Source: DASUZB01 sp036377075
GTDB lineage: Bacteria; Actinomycetota; CALGFH01
Length of the DNA: 63,356 bases
Direction: 5' to 3'
Assembly (NCBI GenBank): GCA_036377075.1
Contig: DASUZB010000090.1
Location: 1-63,356, forward strand
The translations under genes and the position numbers were made by a program. The notes beneath the pieces are model-generated. The model worked only from the letters and a program-made list of their open reading frames with translations, did not search any database and was not told the DNA's origin. Shown here one piece after another: positions 46,787-55,813 of the stretch. The first letter of the stretch is position 1, and each line of letters starts with the position of its first letter.

Positions 46787-47607
46787 CCATGAGCACCGTC
46801 GAGTTCGACTACCTGCGCAAGCTGGTGCGGGAGCAGTCCGCGATCGTGCTGGACCACGGCAAGGAGTACCTGGTCGAGGCGCGGCTCGCCGGGCTGGTCC
46901 GCGAGCAGGGCATGAGCACCGTGACCGACCTGGTCGCCAAGCTCCGCGGCCTGCGCGACGGCCCGCTGCACACCCAGGTCGTCGAGGCGATCACCACCAA
47001 CGAGACGCTCTTCTTCCGTGACCCGCCGCTCTGGGACACGCTGCGCAAGGAGATCCTGCCCGAGCTGGTCGAGCGCCGCCGCGGCGAGCGGCGCCTCAAC
47101 GTCTGGTCGGCCGCGTGCTCGAGCGGCCAGGAGCCCTACAGCCTGGCGATGCTGCTGGCGGAGCACTTCCCCGCGCTGGCCGGGTGGGACGTCAGCATCC
47201 TGGGGACCGACCTGTCGACCGCGATGCTCGCGCGCGCCCGCGAGGGCAGCTACAGCCAGCTCGAGGTCAACCGCGGGCTGCCGGCCGCCATGCTGGTCAA
47301 GCACTTCGACAAGGAGGGCATGCACTGGCGGGTGGGGGCGGCGCTGCGCCGCACGGTGGAGTTCCGCCCCCTCAACCTGGACGCGACCTGGCCGCCGCTG
47401 CAGCGCATGGACCTGGTGCTGCTGCGCAACGTGCTCATCTACTTCGACGCCACCACCAAGCTGCAGATCGTCGGCCGCATGCGGCGGCAGCTCCAGCCCG
47501 ACGGCTACCTCGTGCTCGGCGCCGCGGAGAACCTGCTCGGCCTCGACGACGCCATCGAGCGCATGACCTTCGGCCGCACCATCTGCTACCGGCCACGCCA
47601 GGGATAA
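46783..47607 (+). CDS. cheR: Chemotaxis methyltransferase CheR
   Basis: Predicted 274 aa. The N-terminal helical domain (YLRKLVREQSAIVLDHGKEY) and the SAM-binding region (NVWSAACSSGQEPYSLAML), then the motif TTNETLFFRDPPLW and NVLIYFD, are typical of CheR. It methylates receptor glutamates using S-adenosylmethionine. It has no TPR extension. Next gene cheX follows after 16 bases. Confidence 0.95.
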   Translation: MTMSTVEFDYLRKLVREQSAIVLDHGKEYLVEARLAGLVREQGMSTVTDLVAKLRGLRDGPLHTQVVEAITTNETLFFRDPPLWDTLRKEILPELVERRRGERRLNVWSAACSSGQEPYSLAMLLAEHFPALAGWDVSILGTDLSTAMLARAREGSYSQLEVNRGLPAAMLVKHFDKEGMHWRVGAALRRTVEFRPLNLDATWPPLQRMDLVLLRNVLIYFDATTKLQIVGRMRRQLQPDGYLVLGAAENLLGLDDAIERMTFGRTICYRPRQG

Positions 47608-47623
47608 GCAAGGGGGCCTCCTG

Positions 47624-48079
47624 ATGGATACCGTGCCAGTCGCTCACGTCGACGAGGGCGACATCACCATGATCGTGGAGAGCATCTTCGCCGAGCTGCT
47701 CGGCCTGAGCGTGCAGCCGGCCGAGCCAGGTCCGGGCGACGGCCGCCTGGTCGGCCTGGTCCGGATCAGCGGGGCGTGGCACGGGACGGTGAGCATCACC
47801 TGCGACCGCGACCTGGCCACGCGCATCGCCACGGTCATGCTCGACCGCGCGCCGCGGGACGGCGCCGAGCTGGCCGACGCCATCGGCGAGGTGGCCAACA
47901 TGGCCGGCGGCAACGTCAAGGCGCTGCTGCCGGGCCCGTCGGTGCTGTCCCTGCCCGAGGTGGCGGGCGAGGGCGCACCGGCCGTCGCCGGCGACGGCCG
48001 GCTGGTCAGCCGGCTCGCCTTCGCCATCGACGAGTCGCCGCTGGTCGTCACCGTGGTGGAGGGCGCGGCCCCCGAGTAG
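47624..48079 (+). CDS. cheX: CheX/CheC-type CheY-P phosphatase
   Basis: Predicted 151 aa. The chain has the CheX signature IGEVANMAGGNVKALL with the ExxN pair (E and N in GEVAN), the catalytic motif that dephosphorylates CheY-P. N-terminal VDEGDITMIVESIFAELLGL and RDLATRIATVMLD complete the fold. Motile bacteria lacking CheZ use CheX/CheC to end the signal. It is in the same operon as cheY, with an AAGGGGG ribosome site before the ATG. Confidence 0.9.
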   Translation: MDTVPVAHVDEGDITMIVESIFAELLGLSVQPAEPGPGDGRLVGLVRISGAWHGTVSITCDRDLATRIATVMLDRAPRDGAELADAIGEVANMAGGNVKALLPGPSVLSLPEVAGEGAPAVAGDGRLVSRLAFAIDESPLVVTVVEGAAPE

Positions 48080-48167
48080 GTCGCCGGTTGCCTCAGGTCC
48101 GCCGGCGGCCTGCCGATCTTCGGGGATGGCGGCGACGGCCGCCGCCACGGACCAAGGACCTGCGTCG

Positions 48168-48425
48168 ATGATCGTCGTGACCCGCTTCCACGGGCGCTCC
48201 ATGGCCCTCAACTGCGACCTGATCGAGTGCGCCGAGGCGGACCCGGACACGGTCGTGACCCTGGTCGACGGGACCCGCTTCGTCATCAGGGAGAGCCTGG
48301 AAGAGGTCATCGACAAGGTCCGCGAGTTCCGCGCCTCGGTGGTGACGCGCGCCCGCGCGCTCGAGCAGGAGGCGGCGTTCGGGCAGACCCTCCACCTGGT
48401 GCCCGACCCCGACCTGGACGCCTAG
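48168..48425 (+). CDS. flbD: FlbD family protein
   Basis: Predicted 85 aa from the ATG at 48168, which has AAGGA upstream; a start 14 codons earlier is less likely. FlbD pattern: MIVVTRFHGRSMALNCDLIE, ADPDTVVTLVDGTRFVIRES, LEEVIDKVREFRASVV. FlbD-like proteins sit near flgE/motA in Gram-positive flagellar operons and are of uncertain function. Here it closes the chemotaxis run but no motA or fli gene follows in the window. Confidence 0.9.
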   Translation: MIVVTRFHGRSMALNCDLIECAEADPDTVVTLVDGTRFVIRESLEEVIDKVREFRASVVTRARALEQEAAFGQTLHLVPDPDLDA

Positions 48426-48570
48426 CCGCCGCCAGGGCGCTTACGCCCCCGTTACACCGGCCGGAGCAGGGTGGTCGGGCCGGTCGCTCCGAGCCCGAAC
48501 CCTTCACCCGGCTCGCGGCTCGGGCCGACCGGTCCAAACTTCCGGTGCGTTCGGTGTACAGGAGCGTAGC

Positions 48571-49248
48571 GTGCGGGTGCTGGTCGTGGAGGACGAGGGG
48601 GTGCTCGCCGACGCGATCGCGCGGGGCCTGCGCCACGAGGGCATGGCGGTCGACGTCAGCGGCGACGGCGCCGACGCGATCGAGAAGGCGGGCGTCAACC
48701 GCTACGACGTGATCGTGCTCGACCGCGACCTGCCGGCGGTCCACGGCGACGAGGTGTGCCGCACCCTCAGCGACGGCCGGGGGGCTGGCTCGCTCCAGCA
48801 TGTCCATCCCGCGCGCATCCTGATGCTGACCGCCGCGGGCACGGTCGAGGACCGGGTCGACGGCCTCACCATCGGCGCCGACGACTACCTCGGCAAGCCG
48901 TTCGCCTGGGACGAGCTGGTGGCCAGGGTGCGGGCGCTGGCCAGGCGCGCCCGTGAGGCCCTTCCGCCGGTGCTGGAGCGCCACGACCTCCGGCTCGACC
49001 CGGCCAGGCGCGTGGTCACCCGTGGCGGCGAGCCGATCCGCCTCACCCGCAAGGAGTTCGGCGTGCTCGAGGTGCTGATGGCCGCCGACGGCGTGGTGGT
49101 CAGCTCCGAGGAGCTGCTGGAGCGGGTCTGGGACGAGCACGCCGACCCGTTCACCAACACCGTCCGCGTCACCATCATGAACCTGCGCCGCAAGCTCGGC
49201 CCGCCGCCGCTGGTCGAGACGGTCGTCGGGGTCGGGTACCGGCTGTGA
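48571..49248 (+). CDS. OmpR-family response regulator
   Basis: Predicted 225 aa, GTG start. Receiver with D51 (IVLDRDLPAVHG), Lys in LGKPF, and a winged helix ending VRVTIMNLRRKLG and GVGYRL. It overlaps the downstream kinase by 4 bp, so they form a two-component pair. It is a paralog of the orphan regulator at 7347-8057 and, like it, has additional sequence after the third receiver helix (LSDGRGAGSLQHVHPARI), whose DNA (CCGGGGGGCTGGCTCG) partly resembles dispersed repeats in this window. Confidence 0.92.
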   Translation: MRVLVVEDEGVLADAIARGLRHEGMAVDVSGDGADAIEKAGVNRYDVIVLDRDLPAVHGDEVCRTLSDGRGAGSLQHVHPARILMLTAAGTVEDRVDGLTIGADDYLGKPFAWDELVARVRALARRAREALPPVLERHDLRLDPARRVVTRGGEPIRLTRKEFGVLEVLMAADGVVVSSEELLERVWDEHADPFTNTVRVTIMNLRRKLGPPPLVETVVGVGYRL

Positions 49249-50459
49249 GGCCCGCCTGGTTCCGCCCCACCGTGCGGCTGAAGCTGACCCTGCTGTACGG
49301 GGCGCTCTTCCTGCTCGCCGGCGCCGGCCTGCTGGCGGTGAACTACGCCCTGGTCCACGCAAGGTTCACCTACCGGCAAGCGGTGGTGGTGAACCTCAAC
49401 CAGGCCGGTCCGGCGCAAGACCTGCCCGGCCCGGGCGGCGCCGCGGTGTTCGACCAGCCGGTCACCCCCGGCGGCAGCACCCTCGGAGACGTGATCCAGG
49501 ACGTCAGGCGCGACGTCGAGGCCAAGGCCCAGCGGGAGCTGCTCACCCAGTCCGGCATCGCGCTCGCCCTGATGACCCTGGTCTCGATCGGGCTCGGCTG
49601 GGTGGTGGCCGGGCGGGTGCTGCACCCGCTGCAGGAGATCACCGCCACCGCCAAGCGGCTCTCCGGCCGCAACCTGCACGAGCGCATCAACCTCGACGGC
49701 CCGGAGGACGAGCTGAAGGAGCTGGCGGACACCTTCGACCGCATGCTGGCACGCCTCGACGCGGCCTTCGACGGCCAGCGCCGCTTCGTCGCCAACGCCT
49801 CCCACGAGCTGCGCACCCCCTTGACGATCGTGCGCACCGAGGTCGACGTGGCGCTGGCCAACCGGCGCTCGTCAGCGGAGGACCTGCGCGCCATGGCGGA
49901 GCGGGTCCGGGACGCCGCCGGCCGTTGCGAGCGCCTGATCGACGGCCTGCTGACCCTCGCGCGCAGCGAGCGCGAGCTGCACGCCCGTGACCCGGTCGAC
50001 CTGGCCGAGGCGGCCGGCGAGGCGCTGGCCCACGCGCGGCGCGAGGCCGAGCCGCTGCGGCTGTCGCTGGCCGCCACCCTCGAGCCGGCCCCGGTCGCCG
50101 GCGACGAGGCCCTGCTCGGCCGGCTGGTGGCCAACCTGGTGGAGAACGCGGTGCGCCACAACCGGCCCGGCGGCAACCTGACGGTGGTCACCGGCAGCAA
50201 CGGCCGCGCCTTCGTCCGCGTCGCCAACAGCGGCGAGCGGATCCCGCCCGACCAGGTCGCCACGCTGTTCGAGCCGTTCCACCGGCTCGCCGGCCGTGCC
50301 AGGACGCCGCCGCGGCGCGCCGGTGGCAGCGGCGAAGGCAGCGGCCTCGGCCTGTCGATCGTCCGCGCGGTCGCGCTCGCCCACGGCGGCGAGGTCGACG
50401 CGACCGCCCTCCCCGACGGCGGCCTCGAGGTGGTCGTCAGCCTGCCCGCGTCGGATTGA
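49245..50459 (+). CDS. Sensor histidine kinase (HisKA type) of a two-component system
   Basis: Predicted 404 aa, GTG start overlapping the regulator stop (GTGA). TM1 ~11-28, a short extracytoplasmic loop (~29-100), TM2 (~101-122), HAMP (~123-175), HisKA with phospho-His H187 (ANASHELRTPLTIVRTEVDV), and HATPase (LVENAVRHNRPGG, G-box GSGLGLSIVRAVALAHGGEV). It would phosphorylate the adjacent OmpR regulator. Stimulus unknown. It ends next to a convergent decarboxylase gene, with a large inverted repeat in between. Confidence 0.93.
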   Translation: MRPAWFRPTVRLKLTLLYGALFLLAGAGLLAVNYALVHARFTYRQAVVVNLNQAGPAQDLPGPGGAAVFDQPVTPGGSTLGDVIQDVRRDVEAKAQRELLTQSGIALALMTLVSIGLGWVVAGRVLHPLQEITATAKRLSGRNLHERINLDGPEDELKELADTFDRMLARLDAAFDGQRRFVANASHELRTPLTIVRTEVDVALANRRSSAEDLRAMAERVRDAAGRCERLIDGLLTLARSERELHARDPVDLAEAAGEALAHARREAEPLRLSLAATLEPAPVAGDEALLGRLVANLVENAVRHNRPGGNLTVVTGSNGRAFVRVANSGERIPPDQVATLFEPFHRLAGRARTPPRRAGGSGEGSGLGLSIVRAVALAHGGEVDATALPDGGLEVVVSLPASD

Positions 50460-50465
50460 GGTCAG

Positions 50466-50566
50466 GCCCCGTAGGGGGCCGGTCACGTACCCGCGGTGCG
50501 CGCCGTTACCCGCTACCTTCGCGCAACTGACTGGCGGCGCGGCACCGATACATGACCGGCCCCCTA
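50466..50566. terminator. Nested inverted repeats between convergent kinase and decarboxylase genes
   Basis: TAGGGGGCCGGTCA (50472-50485) and TGACCGGCCCCCTA (50553-50566) form a perfect 14-bp inverted repeat 67 bp apart; the right arm includes the decarboxylase stop codon. A short local hairpin GGCCCC/GGGGCC overlaps the left arm (50466-50480). Either could end transcription from both genes. No T-run. Confidence 0.55.
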
Positions 50567-52027
50567 GACGACCTGGCGGGCGAAGCGGGTCACCGCGGCG
50601 TGCAGGTCCTCGACGTACAGCTCGTGCTCGGGCTTCATCAGCACGCTGCGCAGGATGCGGGCGGCGGGCGCGTCGGCCGCCAGGGTGGGGTCGCGGCGGC
50701 GCAGCCGCTCGGCCGTCACCCGCAGGGTCGACAGGTACACCGGGGACGGGTCGGTCATGGCGGCGCGCAGCAGCGCCGCCGAGGCGGCGTCGACCGCCGC
50801 CAGCGACCGCTCGGGAGTCCGCGGCCAGAAGGTGACGATGTCGAGCTGCGGCTCGGTGTAGAGGCCGAGCTCCTCCGAGCCGGCCAGGCGGGCGGCCCAG
50901 GCCCGCGCGGCGCGCAGGCCGGCGGCGAGCACGGGCCCGAGGCCCTCGTCGGCGCGCAGCGGGAACAGGCGCAGGGTGAGCCAGAGCGCGCCGGCCGCCG
51001 CGCCCGCCCGTGAGCACTCCAGGCTGATCTCGCCGAGGTGCAGCTCGTCGGAGGTGAAATAGGTGTAGGGCGAGTCGTGCCGGTAGAGGCGGCCGACCGC
51101 GGGGTCGCGGAACAGCACCGCGCCGCAGCCGTACGGCTGCAGGCCGTGCTTGTGCGGGTCGACCACCACCGAGTCGCACTCCGCGATCGCCCGGAACGCC
51201 CTGCCGGCCTCACCGTCGAGCAGGTGAGTACCTTGATCCACCGGGGGGCTACCGCTCGGCTCCAAGTGGCCGCCCGCCGCCGTGGTTCCGGCCTCGCTCT
51301 TGAGCCCCCCGGACCCCCCCAGCAGCGCGAAGAAGCCGCCGTAGGCGGCGTCGACGTGCAGGCGGCAGCCGTAGCGGTCGCGCAGCGCGAGCGCCTGGTC
51401 GACCGCGTCGACCGCGCCGAGGCCGGTGGTGCCGGCGGTCAGCACCACCGTGCCCACCCCGCCGCCGCGGAGGTGGCCTTCGAGCGCGTCAAGGTCGATG
51501 CGCCCGTCCTCGCCGGCGGGCACCCTGACCGTGTCGACCCCGAGCACGCCGCACATGCGCTCGTGGGTGTAGTGCGCCTCCTCGCTGAAGGCGACCGCCC
51601 GGCCGGGGTGGAGCTGCCTGGCCACCCAGAGGGCCTCCAGGTTGGCGATCGTGCCGCTCGAGGTCAGGTGCCCGAGGGACTCGCCGGGCAGCCCGAACAG
51701 CGCCGCCAGCTCGGCGACCACCTCCTTCTCCATCGCGCCGGTGGCCGGGCCGCCGTCGAGCGCGTGGTTGTTCGGGTTGACCAGCATCGCCGCCAGGTAG
51801 CCGGCGACCGCCACCGGGTGGGGCGGCTTGAGCATCTGGCCGGCGTAGCGCGGGTGGAAGAAGGGGTAGTTGTCCTCCAGCCGCTTGGCGTACTCGGCCC
51901 ATGCGGCGGCCAGCCGCTCCGGGTCGACCTCGAGCGCCGGGTGCCGCTCGTACGGCCCCCAGCGGCCCGCCCAGCGCCGGTGGAAGCCGACGGCGGCGTC
52001 CAGGTCCACGTCTTCGTAGGGTTGCAC
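50564..52027 (-). CDS. PLP-dependent group II decarboxylase family protein
   Basis: Predicted 487 aa. The PLP lysine is K293 in VVDPHKHGLQPYGCG; D226 in LHVDAAYGG contacts the pyridine ring; HLTSSGTIANLEALW (~120) is the phosphate-binding region. This fits aromatic-amino-acid, glutamate or related decarboxylases, or a tyrosine decarboxylase-like member. An extra segment of about 37 residues (~237-273) rich in Gly, Ser and Thr separates the D226 loop from the lysine region and is encoded by sequence matching the dispersed repeat found after the regulator at 8065. The core would be ~450 aa without it. Substrate not assignable. Confidence 0.85.
   Translation of the reverse strand: MQPYEDVDLDAAVGFHRRWAGRWGPYERHPALEVDPERLAAAWAEYAKRLEDNYPFFHPRYAGQMLKPPHPVAVAGYLAAMLVNPNNHALDGGPATGAMEKEVVAELAALFGLPGESLGHLTSSGTIANLEALWVARQLHPGRAVAFSEEAHYTHERMCGVLGVDTVRVPAGEDGRIDLDALEGHLRGGGVGTVVLTAGTTGLGAVDAVDQALALRDRYGCRLHVDAAYGGFFALLGGSGGLKSEAGTTAAGGHLEPSGSPPVDQGTHLLDGEAGRAFRAIAECDSVVVDPHKHGLQPYGCGAVLFRDPAVGRLYRHDSPYTYFTSDELHLGEISLECSRAGAAAGALWLTLRLFPLRADEGLGPVLAAGLRAARAWAARLAGSEELGLYTEPQLDIVTFWPRTPERSLAAVDAASAALLRAAMTDPSPVYLSTLRVTAERLRRRDPTLAADAPAARILRSVLMKPEHELYVEDLHAAVTRFARQVV
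51209..51320 (-). repeat. Repeat-derived insertion in the decarboxylase coding region
   Basis: The plus-strand stretch 51291-51320 (GCCTCGCTCTTGAGCCCCCC then GGACCCCCCC) matches 8065-8093 with one substitution and two single-base length differences. Read on the minus strand it encodes GGSGGLKSEAG. The rest of the insert (51209-51290) includes CCGGGGGGCTACCGCTCGGC. It sits exactly in a surface position of the fold and keeps the frame open. Confidence 0.65.
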
Positions 52028-52048
52028 GATGCCTCCCGGAGCCGCGCC

Positions 52049-52938
<890 letters not shown>

Positions 52939-52942
<4 letters not shown>

Positions 52943-54300
52943 CGGCCCGGCCCCGGCGAGGAGGCGGCCATGGGGCGGTCGTGCTCGGCCGTGGGACGGC
53001 CCAGCGCCGCGAGCCGGTCGAACACCGGGCCGGCGCCGGCCACGAAGCGGGCCGGGTCGAGCGCGCGGTCGAGCCCGCCGTCCAGCCCGGCGAGCGCGTC
53101 GGCCACGCCCGGCTCGGACAGCAGCAGGTCGCGGAAGCCGCCGGCGCCCTCCCAGGCGGCCATGGCGGCGCGCTGCACCGCCGCGTAGGCCCGCTCCCTG
53201 GCCCAGCCGGCGTCGACCAGTGCCAGCAGCGCCGCCGACGAGCCGGCCAGCCCGCCGGCGGCGTCGAGGTTGGCCAGCATCCGCCGCGGGAAGACGCCCA
53301 GCCCGCCGACCAGCCAGACGGCCCGGTCGAGGGCGTAGTCGAGGACGCAGCAGGCGTCGGGGAGGACCACCCGCTCGACCGAGGAATGGGAGATGTCGCG
53401 CTCGTGCCACAGGGCGACGTCCTCCAGCCCGCTCACGGCGTAGCCGCGCAGCAGCCGGGCGAGCCCGGTGATGCGCTCGGACACGATCGGGTTGCGCTTG
53501 TGCGGCATGGCCGAGGAGCCCTTCTGGCCCTCGGCGAACGGCTCCTCCACCTCGCGGACCTCGGTCCGCTGCAGGTGGCGCAGCTCGACCGCGAGCCGCT
53601 CCAGGTCGGCCCCGGCGAGCGCCATGGCGTTGAGCAGCTCGGCGTGGCGGTCGCGCGCGACCACCTGGGTCGGGGCCGGCTCCGCGCGCAGCCCGAGCTC
53701 GGCGAGGACCTCGGCCTCGAGCTCGGCGGGCAGGGCGGAGTAGGTGCCGACCGCGCCGGAGACGGTGCCGACGGCGACCGCATCGCGGGCGGCGGCCAGG
53801 CGCCGCCGGTCCCGGTCGAACGCGAAGGCGTGGCCGGCGAGCTTCAGCCCGAAGGTGGTCGGCTCGGCCGCGACCCCGTGGGTGCGGCCGAGGCAGAGGG
53901 TGTCGCGCTGCTCGAAGGCGCGCTCCCGCAGCACCTCGACCAGCTGGTCGAGCCGCCCGAGCAGCAGGTCGGCGGCCTGCACGAGCTGCACCGCCAGGGT
54001 GGTGTCGATCAGGTCGGAGGAGGTCATGCCGTAGTGCACGTGGCGGGCGGCCGGCCCGATGCGCTCCCCCCAGGCGGTCAGGAAGGCGATCACGTCGTGG
54101 TGGAGCTCGCGGTCGAGCGCCTGGACGCGGTCGGCCGTCGGCGGCGGCGCCTGCTCGATGGCGGCGAGGTCGTCGGCCGGCACCAGCCCGCGGCGCGCCC
54201 TGGCCCGCACCACCTCCAGCTCGACCCGGGCGAGCAGCTCCAGACGGCTGGATTCGCTCCAGATCGCGCCCATCTGCGGCAGGACGTAACGAGGGATCAC
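52939..54300 (-). CDS. purB: Adenylosuccinate lyase
   Basis: Predicted 453 aa. It cleaves SAICAR to AICAR and adenylosuccinate to AMP. The family signature GSSAMPHKRNPIVSE is intact (~256-270), with the conserved HYGMTSSDLIDT (~88) and LGRTHGVAAEPTTFGLK (~147). It lies upstream of purC with a GTGA overlap and downstream of purE by 56 bp. No lesions. Confidence 0.96.
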
Positions 54301-54356
54301 GGCCGACTCTTCTCGAAGGGGGCCTAGCGGGGACAGGGTATCGCGCGGCGCTGCCG

Positions 54357-54824
54357 TTACAGTCGCAAGCCCTCGGCGAGCTGCTTCTTGAAGTCGTGGA
54401 GCTGCTTGCGCAGCGAGGGGTCGCCGACGGCGAGGATCTGCACGGCCAGGATGCCGGCGTTGGCGGCGGCGTCCAGCCCGACGGTGGCCACCGGCACCCC
54501 CGCCGGCATCTGCACGATCGAGTACAGGGCGTCGGCGCCGCCGAGCTGGGGGGTGTAGATCGGCAGCCCGATCACCGGCAGGATCGTGTGGGCGGCGATC
54601 ACCCCCGGGAGGGCGGCGGAGCGCCCCGCGGCGGCGATCACCACCTCCAGCCCGCGGTCCTCGGCGCTGGCCGCGTAGTCGGCCACGTCGCGCGGGCTGC
54701 GGTGGGCGCTGAGCACGTCCAGGGCGTACTCCACGCCGAACTTCTCCAGCATGACCGCGGCCGCCTGGGCCTTCTCCTCGTCGGAGCTGGAACCGAGGAC
54801 GATCCCGGCCCGTGGCTGACCCAT
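54357..54824 (-). CDS. purE: N5-carboxyaminoimidazole ribonucleotide mutase (PurE)
   Basis: Predicted 155 aa from the ATG at 54824 (start MGQPRAGIVLGSSSDEEKAQ). PurE class I marks: LGSSSD, LSAHRSPRDVADYA, VIAAAGRSAALPGVIAAHT and LPVIGLP. It converts N5-CAIR to CAIR. The usual PurK partner is not in this window. It precedes purB, same strand. Confidence 0.95.
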   Translation of the reverse strand: MGQPRAGIVLGSSSDEEKAQAAAVMLEKFGVEYALDVLSAHRSPRDVADYAASAEDRGLEVVIAAAGRSAALPGVIAAHTILPVIGLPIYTPQLGGADALYSIVQMPAGVPVATVGLDAAANAGILAVQILAVGDPSLRKQLHDFKKQLAEGLRL

Positions 54825-54890
54825 ACGACCTCCTCGGGTCGGCACGTTCAGACGGCGCATTCTATGCGCACGGGCGGGCCGTTGCGGGCA

Positions 54891-55052
54891 TCATTCGCGC
54901 GGCCGGATCCAGCCCAGGTTCTCGTAGCGGCCCCCCGCCGGGTCCAGCTCCCAGGCGTGCGCGCCGCCGTCGCCGGCGGGCGGCGTGGCGCGGGGACGCT
55001 GGCCGCGCAGTTGGACGGCGAGCCAACGGCGCAGGCGGGAAATCATGGGCAT
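54891..55052 (-). CDS. Small protein (53 aa), probably expressed, function unknown
   Basis: On the minus strand an ATG at 55052 (or 55046) opens a 53-codon frame: MPMISRLRRWLAVQLRGQR, then a Pro/Gly linker, then WELDPAGGRYENLGWIRPRE and stop. The mix of a basic amphipathic N-terminus and a conserved-looking aromatic C-terminus looks like a real small protein rather than random GC-rich reading. A weak GAAGAAGA site precedes the ATG. The rest of 54825-55119 shows no other gene. It lies 66 bp upstream of purE on the same strand, so it could be in the same transcript. Confidence 0.45.
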   Translation of the reverse strand: MPMISRLRRWLAVQLRGQRPRATPPAGDGGAHAWELDPAGGRYENLGWIRPRE

Positions 55053-55119
55053 AGCAATTCTTCTTCTACACCCAGACGAAGTGAACGAACAATCTCAAAA
55101 TGCCCTTGTACGGCACTTT

Positions 55120-55707
55120 TCAGTATTCGGTCGGCAGCCCGAGGTCGGCGAGGGCGGCGGTGATGAAGTCGCGCTTGGCGTGGGTGAAGGCCCCCGGCTC
55201 GGTCAGCCCCCTGGCGACGATGTCGCGCTTGAGCGCGACGTAGCGGTCGCGCAGGGCCGGGTCGGCGCGCAGGGCGTCGCGGAACCCGCGCATGGCGGCC
55301 ACCTCGCCGCTGCCGGCCGGCACCACGTGGACGTGGAGGCGGTAGAGGGTGCCGCAGTGGTGGATTGCCCCCTGCAGCATGGGGCGGGTGGGCGGGAAGG
55401 CGTCGGGGATCGTCTGCCGCTGGAAGCCGGCGGCGACCAGGGCGTCGGCGACCTCGGGGATGTCCTCCGGCGCGGTCGGCAGCAGCAGGTCGATGATGCC
55501 CTTGCCCGCCAGGCCGGGCACGGCCGAGCTGCCCACGTGCTCGGCGACCGCGCCAGAACGGACGCCGGCGATCAACCCGATCACCCGGCGCGCGAGCCGC
55601 GGCGCCTCCGGGTCGTACTCGCGGACCTGGATCGGCACACGGTCGTACCACTCGATCGGCGACGAGGCGGTGGCGGCCTGCTCGTCGAGGTCGGGTTCTC
55701 GGGACAT
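55120..55707 (-). CDS. GrpB/UPF0157 family protein (nucleotidyltransferase-like)
   Basis: Predicted 195 aa from the ATG at 55707 (MSREPDLDEQAATASSPIEW). The GrpB pattern is EHVGSSAVPGLAGKGIIDLL (~58-77) and HHCGTLYRLHVHVVPAGS (~115-132). The GSSAVPGLAGKGIID motif is the minimal nucleotidyltransferase core of this family, which is widespread and poorly characterised. It sits between purE and purD, same strand, probably independent of purine synthesis. Confidence 0.87.
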   Translation of the reverse strand: MSREPDLDEQAATASSPIEWYDRVPIQVREYDPEAPRLARRVIGLIAGVRSGAVAEHVGSSAVPGLAGKGIIDLLLPTAPEDIPEVADALVAAGFQRQTIPDAFPPTRPMLQGAIHHCGTLYRLHVHVVPAGSGEVAAMRGFRDALRADPALRDRYVALKRDIVARGLTEPGAFTHAKRDFITAALADLGLPTEY

Positions 55708-55813
55708 CGGTACTCCTGGCGATCCGGTGCCTGCCATGGTGGCAGCTACGGCACAGAGCGTCCATGTATCTCGACTGCGCCGAGGAGGGCAAAGCAGCAC
55801 GTCACGACCACGC

